Source: a bacterium MnTg04
Lineage (GTDB): Bacteria > Pseudomonadota > Gammaproteobacteria > Steroidobacterales > MnTg04
Assembly: GCA_008975185.1 (NCBI GenBank)
Contig: BFAU01000211.1
Location: 1-6,567, forward strand
Direction of reading: 5' to 3'
DNA length: 6,567 nucleotides
In this document: in pieces, positions 1 to 6,453 of the stretch
How the letters are laid out: every line of letters begins with the position of its first letter
Numbering within the stretch: the first letter of the stretch is position 1
The notes under the pieces: model-generated
Databases searched by the model: none
What the model was told of the DNA's origin: nothing
Seen by the model: the letters and a program-made list of their open reading frames with translations, nothing else
Translations under genes and position numbers: made by a program

Positions 1-119
1 GCGGCGTTGGCGGTTTAAGTCACGAAGAAGCCGCACGCATGTTGGGCATAGCCGTAGGAACGAGCAAGGCACAGCTACACAGGGCCAGGCGATTACTGAA
101 GGACCGATTGGATATTTGA
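1..119 (+). CDS. ECF-type RNA polymerase sigma factor, C-terminal end (partial)
   Basis: Only the last 38 codons (reading frame from base 3) and the TGA stop at 117-119 are present; the 5' part lies outside the window. The visible protein is the sigma-70 region 4 helix-turn-helix, which reads the -35 promoter element: GLSHEEAARMLG forms the first helix, then IAVGTSKAQLHRARRLLK is the turn and recognition helix. The V-G-T-S-K-x-Q-L-H-R-A-R pattern is the usual signature of extracytoplasmic-function sigma factors, and the protein stops soon after it, as ECF factors do. It lies one base upstream of a membrane protein resembling an anti-sigma factor, the expected partner. Regions 2 and the promoter cannot be seen, so the ECF subgroup cannot be assigned. 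Another LuxR/sigma-type HTH is possible but much less likely. Confidence 0.9.
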   Translation, partial: GVGGLSHEEAARMLGIAVGTSKAQLHRARRLLKDRLDI

Positions 120-120
120 G

Positions 121-723
121 ATGAACACGAGACACGAAAATACAGATGCTGATGCAAAGCTGGATAAGGCATTGAACGAGTTGCCGATTGAAATACAGCC
201 GAAAAACGATCTTTGGCTGAATATCAGCCAGGCGATCTCGAACGGTCGGGGTCGAAAAGCTCGAGATAGCCGGCCGCCGCTGTTTGTACGCCTGGCGATC
301 GCAGCTTCCCTGGTGGTCGTTTCCTCGCTGGCGACCAGCTGGTGGATAGCGCAGAGCGACAGCCGGCAGAGGGCGCTGGCAGTCAATGGTGAGTTCACTG
401 CGCTGGTTGGGCCGGTGATCTTGCCGGCCAGTTATGACGAGACGCAAGTGCCGGGTGCACGCTATCTGCAAGACCGCGCCGAGCTGGTGCAAGCACTGGA
501 AAAACAGATTCTGTTGCTGCCCGAAGAGACGCGGCTGAAAGTGGCCAGCGATCTGCTGGCGATCCAGCGGGCGCTCCAGGATATCAGCCGGGAGCTGACC
601 GGCGATCCGGGCAACGTATTGCTGCAACAGTTGTTGCTGACTATGTATCAAAGAGAACTGATGCTGCTTGACGATTTGAATCAAATTACCGCGGCCGTAA
701 AGGCCCAGAGGACCGTAATATGA
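121..723 (+). CDS. Single-pass membrane anti-sigma factor (putative), without a zinc motif
   Basis: This 200-residue protein has a hydrophilic N-terminal domain (1-54), one hydrophobic helix (about 55-77, ending in SWW) and a 120-residue C-terminal part expected in the periplasm. The arginines just before the helix (R43, R45, R48, R51) fit a cytoplasmic N-terminus. The C-terminal part looks mainly helical (YLQDRAELVQALEKQILLLP, then DPGN followed by a leucine-rich segment with YQRELMLL). I recall this DPxN...YxxELxLL ending from proteins annotated as anti-sigma factors next to ECF sigma genes. There is no HxxxCxxC zinc motif and no cysteine at all, so it is not a ZAS-type anti-sigma factor. 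The role is inferred from position, one base after the sigma gene's stop, and from topology: it would hold the sigma factor at the membrane until a periplasmic signal releases it. The ATG at 121 has only a weak ribosome site (GGA at 110-112), so translation is probably coupled to the sigma gene. Confidence 0.75.
   Translation: MNTRHENTDADAKLDKALNELPIEIQPKNDLWLNISQAISNGRGRKARDSRPPLFVRLAIAASLVVVSSLATSWWIAQSDSRQRALAVNGEFTALVGPVILPASYDETQVPGARYLQDRAELVQALEKQILLLPEETRLKVASDLLAIQRALQDISRELTGDPGNVLLQQLLLTMYQRELMLLDDLNQITAAVKAQRTVI
707..712 (+). promoter_or_regulatory. Shine-Dalgarno site for the DUF4097 gene
   Basis: AGAGGA lies inside the end of the anti-sigma gene, seven bases before the ATG at 720. 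It is the clearest ribosome binding site in the window. It supports that start codon and suggests the DUF4097 protein can initiate efficiently rather than relying only on the four-base overlap with the preceding stop. Confidence 0.7.
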
Positions 724-1604
724 ACAAGTGGATTATCCTTTTCGCCGGACTGTTGTTGTCATCCGTAGCGTTGGCGGGAGAAGAGATTGACAGGACGCTG
801 GCTGCGGACGCCGATGGCGAAGTATTGGTATCCAATATTGCCGGCACGGTCGTTATCCGTGGTTGGGACAGGAAAGAAGTCAGGGTAACCGGTGAACTTG
901 GCAAGGGAACCAGAGAACTCATATTTGAGCGAGATGGTTCCAATGTCGAGATTCGGGTCGAAATCGAGAAGGGCAGGAACCGCAGGGTCCATGGCACCGA
1001 TCTCGAAATCTGGTTGCCGCGGAAAAGTGAAATCGAAGTCATCACGGTTAGCGCGGACATCGAGGTCGGCGATGTGCATGGCAAGCAACGCCTGGAAAGC
1101 GTCAGCGGGACGGTGGACACGCAGATTTGGGACAGCGACCTGTATGTCCGGTCGATCAGCGGCGATGCAAATGTAACCGGTCACGGACACGCGGGCATGG
1201 TCACCATCAACCTGGTCAGCGGTGATGCCGATATCGAAAATGTGTCCGGTAAAATCGAAGTGCAGTCGGTCAGCGGCGATCTGGATCTTGAACTCGGCGA
1301 CATCAATGAGGTCCGCGTACGGTCGACAACCGGTGACATGGACGTCTCCGGCAAGCTGGCGAAAGGAGCCCGGGTGATGATCGAGAGCATCAACGGCGAT
1401 GCGATCCTCATGATTCATGGGCAGGTGAGCGCCGAGATCGAAATCGAGACCTTTAACGGCGATATCGACAATTGTTTCGGTCCGGAAGCGAGGCGAACCA
1501 GTAAGTACGCGCCCGGCCGAGAGCTGAGTTTCACCGCGGGCGACGGTAATGGCGAGATTCGCATCAAGACCTTAAACGGCGATGTGACCCTGTGTAAGAA
1601 ATGA
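720..1604 (+). CDS. Secreted DUF4097-family beta-repeat protein (putative adhesin fold)
   Basis: The 294-residue protein begins with a good Sec signal peptide: K3, a hydrophobic stretch 4-16, and an A-L-A site predicting cleavage after A19. There is no lipobox cysteine, so it should be soluble in the periplasm or exported. The rest is almost entirely short beta strands. A (S/T/N)-G-(D/T) turn recurs at residues 129, 147, 167, 185, 204, 225, 246 and 286, that is every 18-21 residues with one double step, as expected for a beta-solenoid of the DUF4097 ('putative adhesin') family. The early coils carry SG, the late coils NGD. Two cysteines, C252 and C292, each lie six residues after an NGD turn. 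The ATG overlaps the anti-sigma stop as ATGA, so it is the third gene of the sigma operon. Such proteins often accompany ECF sigma genes, but their function is not established; it could be an envelope-stress effector, a sensor partner or a surface protein. The family call is firm, the role is open. Confidence 0.85.
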   Translation: MNKWIILFAGLLLSSVALAGEEIDRTLAADADGEVLVSNIAGTVVIRGWDRKEVRVTGELGKGTRELIFERDGSNVEIRVEIEKGRNRRVHGTDLEIWLPRKSEIEVITVSADIEVGDVHGKQRLESVSGTVDTQIWDSDLYVRSISGDANVTGHGHAGMVTINLVSGDADIENVSGKIEVQSVSGDLDLELGDINEVRVRSTTGDMDVSGKLAKGARVMIESINGDAILMIHGQVSAEIEIETFNGDIDNCFGPEARRTSKYAPGRELSFTAGDGNGEIRIKTLNGDVTLCKK

Positions 1605-1671
1605 TGGGCTTCCTGCAGTCGTCGGCCCGGCTTTGGTCGAGGATCATGCAATAATAGCGCTAGGAATACAG

Positions 1672-1682
1672 ACCGTAACGGT
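1672..1682 (+). repeat. Short perfect palindrome ahead of the TPR gene
   Basis: ACCGT-A-ACGGT is a perfect inverted repeat with a one-base centre, ending eight bases before the ATG at 1691. It lies in the 86-base gap after the DUF4097 gene (1605-1690). The gap also has an AT-rich patch (1650-1655, AATAAT), but no -35 hexamer at proper spacing and no hairpin followed by a T run. The palindrome could be an operator half-site pair or chance; the loop is too short for a useful RNA hairpin. Confidence 0.2.
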
Positions 1683-1690
1683 GAGACTCG

Positions 1691-3511
1691 ATGGCCCTGA
1701 TGGCAGAACTCAAACGACGGCGGGTTTTTCGCGTCGCCGCCATGTACGGGGTTGCCTCCTGGTTCATCACTGAAGTCTCGGCGACCGTTTTCCCGGCGCT
1801 GTTCGTGCCGGACTGGGCCATCACTGTCGTGGTGGTCCTTCTCATAGTCGGGTTCCCCGTCGCCATGATCCTGGCTTGGGTTTTCGATATCGGTCCGGGC
1901 GGCGTGGTGCGCACGGCGGCGGAGGCCGGCAGCCAGCGTGAGGTCGAAAGTGGTCGCGGGCGCGCTGTATACACGGCACTGCTGGTCACGGGAACCGCGT
2001 TTCTGACCCTGGCGTTGTATCACTTTGGCCTGAAAGGCTATGACTGGATCGCCGAGGGTCAGCCAAGGTCCATCGCTGTTTTGCCTTTCGAAAACATCAG
2101 CAACGACCCCGGAAACGATTACTTCAGCGACGGGATATCGGAAGAACTGCTCAACCTGCTCGCCAAAATCCCGGACCTGCGAGTTGCTGCGAGAACTTCA
2201 TCGTTCGCCTATCGCGGTGAAAAGGTGGACGCGCGGGAAGTCGGCAGAAACCTGGGTGTAGATACGGTGCTGGAAGGCAGCGTGCGCTGGTCCGGCGATG
2301 ACCGGATCAGGATTACCGCGCAGTTGATTGACGTCAGCGATGAGTTTCATTTGTGGTCGGAAACCTATGACCGGGAACTCAAGGATATTTTCGAGGTACA
2401 GGACGATATTTCACGAGAAATCGTCAGTGCCCTTAAAATCCAGCTGGTCGGAGAAAAGCCGCCGGCGCTCGCCGCCACGCTGAACGCGCCGCCGACGGGT
2501 GATTTGCAGGCTTACCAGTATTACCTGGAAGCGCGCCACAAATGGCGCCAGCGGGGCGGACGATCCCTGACCGACAGCATCGAGTTGTTCCAGAAAGCTC
2601 TTGCACTGGACCCCAGTTATGCTCGCGCCGCGTCAGGTCTTGCCGCGGCCTATGTGGTGCTTCCAGGCTACTCGGTGCTCCCGGAGGAGGAGGGCAACAA
2701 GCTGGCGCAGGAGGCGGTCTACAAGGCGCTGGCGCTGGACGCGACGCTGGCGGAAGCGCATGCGGTGCTTGCGCTGATCAATGTGATCGGGATGAAATGG
2801 TCGGATGCCGAAGCCGATTTTTTCAACGCGATCTCGCTCGACCCCGATGAGGCGACCACTCACCAGTGGTATTCGTTCCTGCTTATGCGTACGGGCCGCT
2901 TGCCGAAAGCGCTCGAGCAAGCCCTGGAAGCACACAGGCTGGAACCGAATTCACCGATCATCAATAGCCACCTGGCCAGCGTATACATGGCCATGGCAGA
3001 CAATGAAAAGGCGTTGTTCTACGCCGACGAAGCAGAACGCCTGGGTCTTGCGGCTAGTGTCGATGTGCTGCCACGCGTTCTGATCCACGCGCGCCGGGAT
3101 GAACTGGATGAGGCCCAGCGTCTGTTTGCCAGCAGCTTTTCGGTCCAGGGAGATAAGGCGCCGGATGAGTTTCAGCGCTTGGCCATCCAGGCGATCGCCG
3201 ATCCGGCGGTCGCGATGGAACTCTTGCAAAAGGTCGACCAGGCGGGTGACCGGGTACCGTTACGCGAACAATTCAGGATGTATGTCTATTTCGGCGGGCC
3301 GGCGCGTGCGTTGGCCGTTGCCCGGCGGATCGTCGAAACCGACCCGATGCAACTCGACCTGCCGTTGATTTGGTCACCGGAGAGCGCCGCGCTCAGGACC
3401 CAGGCCCGGTTCCCTGAGATTCTGGATTCGATTGGCCTGGTGGATTACTGGCAACGCTATGGCTGGTCCGAAATGTGCCGGGCCAGCGTCGATGGGATCA
3501 GTTGCAGCTGA
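1691..3511 (+). CDS. Inner-membrane TolB-like/TPR repeat protein
   Basis: This 606-residue protein starts with the basic cytoplasmic segment ELKRRRVFRV, then helices at about 18-37, 43-65 and 92-113. Arginines between helices 2 and 3 (R74, R83, R89, R91) fit a cytoplasmic loop, so the large C-terminal part should be periplasmic. Residues 125-252 match the TolB N-terminal-like/FlgO-like domain: SIAVLPFENIS, then YFSDGISEELLNLL, the LGVDTVLEGSV segment, and ITAQLIDV with HLWSETYDREL. Residues 274 to about 460 are TPR repeats (for example FQKALALDPSYARA and ALEAHRLEPNSP). The end, GLVDYWQRYGWSEMC followed by a final C605, is as I remember in full-length relatives, so the gene is intact. No DNA-binding or cyclase domain is present, although this TolB-like/TPR module is often fused to such domains elsewhere. 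The substrate and role are unknown; TPRs suggest protein binding in an envelope complex. The start is uncertain between ATG 1691 and ATG 1700 (M4); GTGAGA at 1681-1686 is a weak ribosome site favouring 1691. Confidence 0.87.
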   Translation: MALMAELKRRRVFRVAAMYGVASWFITEVSATVFPALFVPDWAITVVVVLLIVGFPVAMILAWVFDIGPGGVVRTAAEAGSQREVESGRGRAVYTALLVTGTAFLTLALYHFGLKGYDWIAEGQPRSIAVLPFENISNDPGNDYFSDGISEELLNLLAKIPDLRVAARTSSFAYRGEKVDAREVGRNLGVDTVLEGSVRWSGDDRIRITAQLIDVSDEFHLWSETYDRELKDIFEVQDDISREIVSALKIQLVGEKPPALAATLNAPPTGDLQAYQYYLEARHKWRQRGGRSLTDSIELFQKALALDPSYARAASGLAAAYVVLPGYSVLPEEEGNKLAQEAVYKALALDATLAEAHAVLALINVIGMKWSDAEADFFNAISLDPDEATTHQWYSFLLMRTGRLPKALEQALEAHRLEPNSPIINSHLASVYMAMADNEKALFYADEAERLGLAASVDVLPRVLIHARRDELDEAQRLFASSFSVQGDKAPDEFQRLAIQAIADPAVAMELLQKVDQAGDRVPLREQFRMYVYFGGPARALAVARRIVETDPMQLDLPLIWSPESAALRTQARFPEILDSIGLVDYWQRYGWSEMCRASVDGISCS

Positions 3512-3529
3512 TCCGGATTTCCTCGCCGC

Positions 3530-3546
3530 CGGGTCGTATCGGGTCG
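3530..3546 (+). repeat. Two direct 7-base repeats one helical turn apart
   Basis: CGGGTCG occurs at 3530-3536 and again at 3540-3546, separated by TAT, a 10-base period. It lies just after the stop of the TPR gene, in the 152-base non-coding stretch before the AsmA-family gene. The same stretch has a small hairpin, GCACC at 3571-3575 pairing with GGTGC at 3581-3585 around a five-base loop, with no T run after it. Tandem half-sites at 10-base spacing can bind a regulator on one face of DNA, but a chance match in GC-rich sequence is equally possible. Confidence 0.2.
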
Positions 3547-3650
3547 CCACCGAATATCTGTGTGCGTCTCGCACCTGCCGGGTGCATCGCTGTACCATTG
3601 CCCCTCCAATATTGATGAAACCTTGACGCTGTCTGCGAATCGAACGGTGA

Positions 3651-3656
3651 AAGAGA
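3651..3656 (+). promoter_or_regulatory. Probable ribosome binding site for the AsmA-family gene
   Basis: AAGAGA lies seven bases before the ATG at 3664. The match to the anti-Shine-Dalgarno is partial, but the spacing is right and it supports this start, which also yields a typical AsmA N-terminus (MVKLIKILAG). A TTGACG hexamer at 3623-3628 upstream resembles a -35 box but has no usable -10 about 17 bases later. Confidence 0.5.
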
Positions 3657-3663
3657 CCCATAG

Positions 3664-5832
3664 ATGGTAAAACTAATCAAAATCCTGGCCGGCGCCATCG
3701 GCGCCTTAATCGTTCTACTGGTACTGGTGGCGTTGTCGTTGCCGCTCTTGTTTGACGAGGATGACCTGAAACAGGCGATCGGTGAGGCGGTGCTGAAAGA
3801 AACCGGGCGCGAGCTGACGATCGCCGGCGACCTGGATTTTTCCGTGTTTCCGTGGCTCGCTGTCGAGGTCAGCAATATCCGGCTTGGCAATGCAAAGGGG
3901 TTTTCCGACGAGCCCTTTGCCGAGATCGGACAGGCAAGTCTGGGCGTGCGTCTGCTGCCCTTGCTGGAAAAGAAAATCGAGGTAGGCCGGGTGACGCTGG
4001 ATGATTTCGTGCTGAGCCTGTCGGTCAAGGCGGACGGACGGAACAATTGGCAGGACCTTCTGGAGGCAGAAGATACCGCCCCCGAATCGGAGGAGGCCGG
4101 GGCGATCGGTTTCGACGGCCGCGGTATCGCCGGTCTGACCATCAGTAACGCACTGATCGATTACCAGGACGAGGCGACGAGCGCTCATTACACCCTCAGT
4201 GAGTTTTCACTGGAGGCCGGTGCAATCGGCGGCAACCGGCCGGTACCGGTTGAAATGGCGATGCGCCTGGATGACGTGCTCGCCGGGCGGAGCGCCCGGG
4301 CGGAAGCGTGGACTGTCATCGACGCAAACCTGGCAAAGAACCAGTTCACCTTCGCCGACCTCGTTGTGCAGGTGGAAATTGCTGCGCCGGATTTGCCCGG
4401 AGGCAGTCAGCGGATGAGCCTGAAGGTTCCGGAAATCCGTTCGGACCTGGACGCACAGACTTTGAGCGCGGACAGTTTCGAGCTGTCGATGATGGGTCTG
4501 CAACTAAGTGGAGCGTTGGCGGCGACCGGTATTATCGATGAGCTCGGGTACAGCGGGCAGATTCGAATCAGCGATTTTTCACCGCGCGAATTGTTCACCC
4601 AGATGCGCATGGACGTACCCGAAACCGCGGACCCCGATGCCCTGACCCGGGCGCGCGCAGAGCTGAAATTCAGGGGAAACAGCCGCTCGCTGGCGCTCAG
4701 CGAAATCGATATGCGCCTGGACCAAAGCCAGTTGAGCGGCGAACTGAGCGTGCGAAATTTCGACCGGCCCGCCATCGACTTCGAACTCAGTCTGGACCGG
4801 ATCGAAGTGGATCGTTACCTGGAGCCGGTGTCTGAGACTACGCCGCAGGGGTTGCCGCTCGGCGAGACCAACATCGAATTGCCGGTGGATATGCTCGAAG
4901 GACTGGATATCGAGGGGCAGTTTACGATCGGTTCCGTGCTTTCGGCTGGCATGACGTTTACCGACATGGTTGCGGGGGTAACGGTGAAGAACAAACGCTT
5001 GCGCCTTTACCCGGTGTCGGCCCTGTTCTACGGCGGCACCTACAGTGGCGATATCCGGCTGGATGGCTCCGCCGATCTACCGGTGTTGTCGATCAACGAG
5101 AAAATCGAGGGTATCCAGTTTGCGGAAATGGCATTCGACCTGTTCAATGGCGCGCCGTTGTCTGGAACCGCCGACGGCCATGCCAGGTTGAGCGGTGAAG
5201 GCCGGACCAGCGGCCAGGTCAGCCGCCGGCTGGCCGGTGATATTGGTCTGGCGATCAATGACGGGGCCTGGGAAGGCACCAACATCTGGTACGAGATTCG
5301 CAAGGCGCTGGCGATTTTCAAACGCCAGGCGCCGCCACCGCCGCCCGCGGAAAACCGAACTGTATTTTCCCGGATGCAGGCGACGGCGACGGTCAGTGAA
5401 GGCGTCATGACCACGAACGACCTGGTCGCCGAGCTGCCTTTCCTGACCCTGAGCGGCGGCGGTACGATCGACCTGGCGAGTTCGGAAATCGACCTCAAGC
5501 TGGTTGCTATCGTAGGCAACGATCCCGAGTTGCTGGGCGATGGTTTGGCCAAAGACATCGCGGGCGAGCGAATCCCGCTGAAGATCACCGGCACCTTGAA
5601 CGATCCAGGCGTACAACCGGATTTCGTCGACCTGCTGAAAGAAAAAGCCAAGGAAAAACTGCTGGAAAAACTGGGTCTGGGGCGTCTGTTGGAGGCAAAA
5701 CCGGATACTCCGGAAGAAACTACCGACCCCGAAAACCCGGATCAGCAACCGCAAGACCCAGAAGAGCAACTCAAGGAAGACATCGAGGAAAAAATCAAGG
5801 ACAAGCTCAAGGACCTGTTCGGTGGCGGATGA
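3664..5832 (+). CDS. asmA: AsmA-family inner-membrane-anchored periplasmic protein
   Basis: The 722-residue protein has a short basic N-terminus, one membrane helix (about 7-29) and a long periplasmic part. The N-terminal AsmA domain is clear: LKQAIGEAVLKETGRELTIA, then the GDLDFSVFPWLAVEVSNIRLGN block, and the LLPLLEKKIEVGRVTLDDF segment. The C-terminal AsmA domain follows (about 470-655), with FNGAPLSGTADGHARLSGEG, ISGE-like beta strands, and LKITGTLNDPGVQPDF. Between lie alternating beta strands, a P557-P561 run (five prolines), and after 658 a lysine/glutamate-rich tail with a proline/acid linker, ending FGGG. It is longer than E. coli AsmA (about 617 residues). AsmA-like proteins affect outer-membrane assembly, and larger relatives (YhdP, TamB, YdbH) move phospholipids between the membranes through a hydrophobic groove; that role is inferred here. 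The gene is the first of a probable operon with the START-like gene and mutY. The family call is firm; the asmA symbol is used as pseudomonad-type annotations do. Confidence 0.9.
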   Translation: MVKLIKILAGAIGALIVLLVLVALSLPLLFDEDDLKQAIGEAVLKETGRELTIAGDLDFSVFPWLAVEVSNIRLGNAKGFSDEPFAEIGQASLGVRLLPLLEKKIEVGRVTLDDFVLSLSVKADGRNNWQDLLEAEDTAPESEEAGAIGFDGRGIAGLTISNALIDYQDEATSAHYTLSEFSLEAGAIGGNRPVPVEMAMRLDDVLAGRSARAEAWTVIDANLAKNQFTFADLVVQVEIAAPDLPGGSQRMSLKVPEIRSDLDAQTLSADSFELSMMGLQLSGALAATGIIDELGYSGQIRISDFSPRELFTQMRMDVPETADPDALTRARAELKFRGNSRSLALSEIDMRLDQSQLSGELSVRNFDRPAIDFELSLDRIEVDRYLEPVSETTPQGLPLGETNIELPVDMLEGLDIEGQFTIGSVLSAGMTFTDMVAGVTVKNKRLRLYPVSALFYGGTYSGDIRLDGSADLPVLSINEKIEGIQFAEMAFDLFNGAPLSGTADGHARLSGEGRTSGQVSRRLAGDIGLAINDGAWEGTNIWYEIRKALAIFKRQAPPPPPAENRTVFSRMQATATVSEGVMTTNDLVAELPFLTLSGGGTIDLASSEIDLKLVAIVGNDPELLGDGLAKDIAGERIPLKITGTLNDPGVQPDFVDLLKEKAKEKLLEKLGLGRLLEAKPDTPEETTDPENPDQQPQDPEEQLKEDIEEKIKDKLKDLFGGG

Positions 5833-6446
5833 GAAAATTTTTTCTGACATTGCTTGTTTTCTGTGCGTTCTCGGCAAACGCCGCCGAAATTCGCAAGCTT
5901 GATGTTTGGAAAAAGGGCGACGTCTTCTTCGTGGACCTGGCCGGCCATGTCGATGCGCCGATTAGCCACGTCTACGATGTGTTGGTCGACTACGATCGTT
6001 TGGACCGCCTCTCGAGCTCAATTGTAGAAAGCCGAATCCTGGAACCGGCCGATGACGGGACGCCGCTGGTTTATACGCTGACCAGGAAATGCGTCTTTGT
6101 GTTCTGCGGAAAAATTGAAAAAGTCGAGCGGCTCGAACTGGAGCCGCTCCACCATATTGCCGCCATTGCCATACCCGAACGAAGCAATGTCGTTCACGGG
6201 CTGTCCGAGTGGAATTTGAGTGAGGAGGATAACGGCACGCTCATCGAATTTCGCCAGGAACTCGACCCGGATTTCTGGGTGCCGCCGGTCTTCGGGCCGA
6301 TGATGATCAAAAAAGTGATGCGACAGGGCGGTCGGCGAGCGATATTGCGCGTCGAGTATTATGCGCGGATCGCGGCCGGGTTGAGCGCCGAAGAACCCCC
6401 GCCGCTCAAGCGAAAGCGCAAAAGCCGCTCAGACCGTGGGCAATAG
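5829..6446 (+). CDS. Secreted SRPBCC/START-like domain protein
   Basis: This 205-residue protein starts with a Sec signal peptide (R2, K3, hydrophobic 4-16, A-N-A site, cleavage predicted after A18). The mature part has the SRPBCC fold pattern: FFVDLAGHVDAPISHVYDVLVDYDRLDRL is split over strand 1 and the two small helices (about 33-61), SSIVESRILE is the next strand, and ELDPDFWVPPVFGPMMIKKVM leads into the long C-terminal helix that closes the pocket (about 151-190). The tail PLKRKRKSRSDRG is strongly basic. A CVFVFC segment (C88, C93) could form a disulfide in the periplasm. SRPBCC/START-like folds hold hydrophobic ligands such as lipids; the ligand here is unknown, and some members (RatA type) act otherwise. 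Its ATG overlaps the AsmA stop as ATGA, with GGTGG at 5821-5825 as a poor ribosome site, so its translation is probably coupled to that of AsmA. The pairing suggests a joint role in envelope lipid handling. Confidence 0.85.
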   Translation: MRKFFLTLLVFCAFSANAAEIRKLDVWKKGDVFFVDLAGHVDAPISHVYDVLVDYDRLDRLSSSIVESRILEPADDGTPLVYTLTRKCVFVFCGKIEKVERLELEPLHHIAAIAIPERSNVVHGLSEWNLSEEDNGTLIEFRQELDPDFWVPPVFGPMMIKKVMRQGGRRAILRVEYYARIAAGLSAEEPPPLKRKRKSRSDRGQ

Positions 6447-6453
6447 CAAAGCA

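Noticed and set aside
759..1418. Long open frame (219 codons) on the minus strand opposite the DUF4097 gene
   Set aside because: It has no recognisable domain, no ribosome site that stands out, and lies wholly opposite a gene with signal peptide and repeat structure. Open antisense frames are common in GC-rich coding DNA.
1606..1630. Possible terminator after the DUF4097 gene (GGGC ... GCCC)
   Set aside because: The stem is only four base pairs with a long loop, and no T run follows.
1633..1657. Possible sigma-70 promoter (TTGGTC with TAATAG) before the TPR gene
   Set aside because: The spacing between the two boxes is only about 13 bases, too short for a standard promoter.
3432..3626. Plus-strand 64-codon frame spanning the end of the TPR gene and the gap
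   Set aside because: It is out of frame with a well-supported C-terminus and has no ribosome site or recognisable feature. I considered whether the gap held a frameshifted extension of the TPR gene, but the GW...C...C ending looks natural.
3623..3650. TTGACG as a -35 box for the AsmA gene
   Set aside because: The sequence about 17 bases downstream (GGTGAA) bears no resemblance to a -10 element, and a start there would leave almost no leader.
3498..4142. Minus-strand open frame of 214 codons covering the 152-base gap
   Set aside because: The serine/proline/arginine-rich translation looks like a shadow of the AsmA N-terminal coding region, and the part in the gap has no independent support.
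5077..5877. Open frame of 266 codons on the minus strand opposite the end of the AsmA gene
   Set aside because: It is the reverse complement of conserved AsmA C-terminal coding sequence. The translation is arginine/glutamine rich with no family resemblance.
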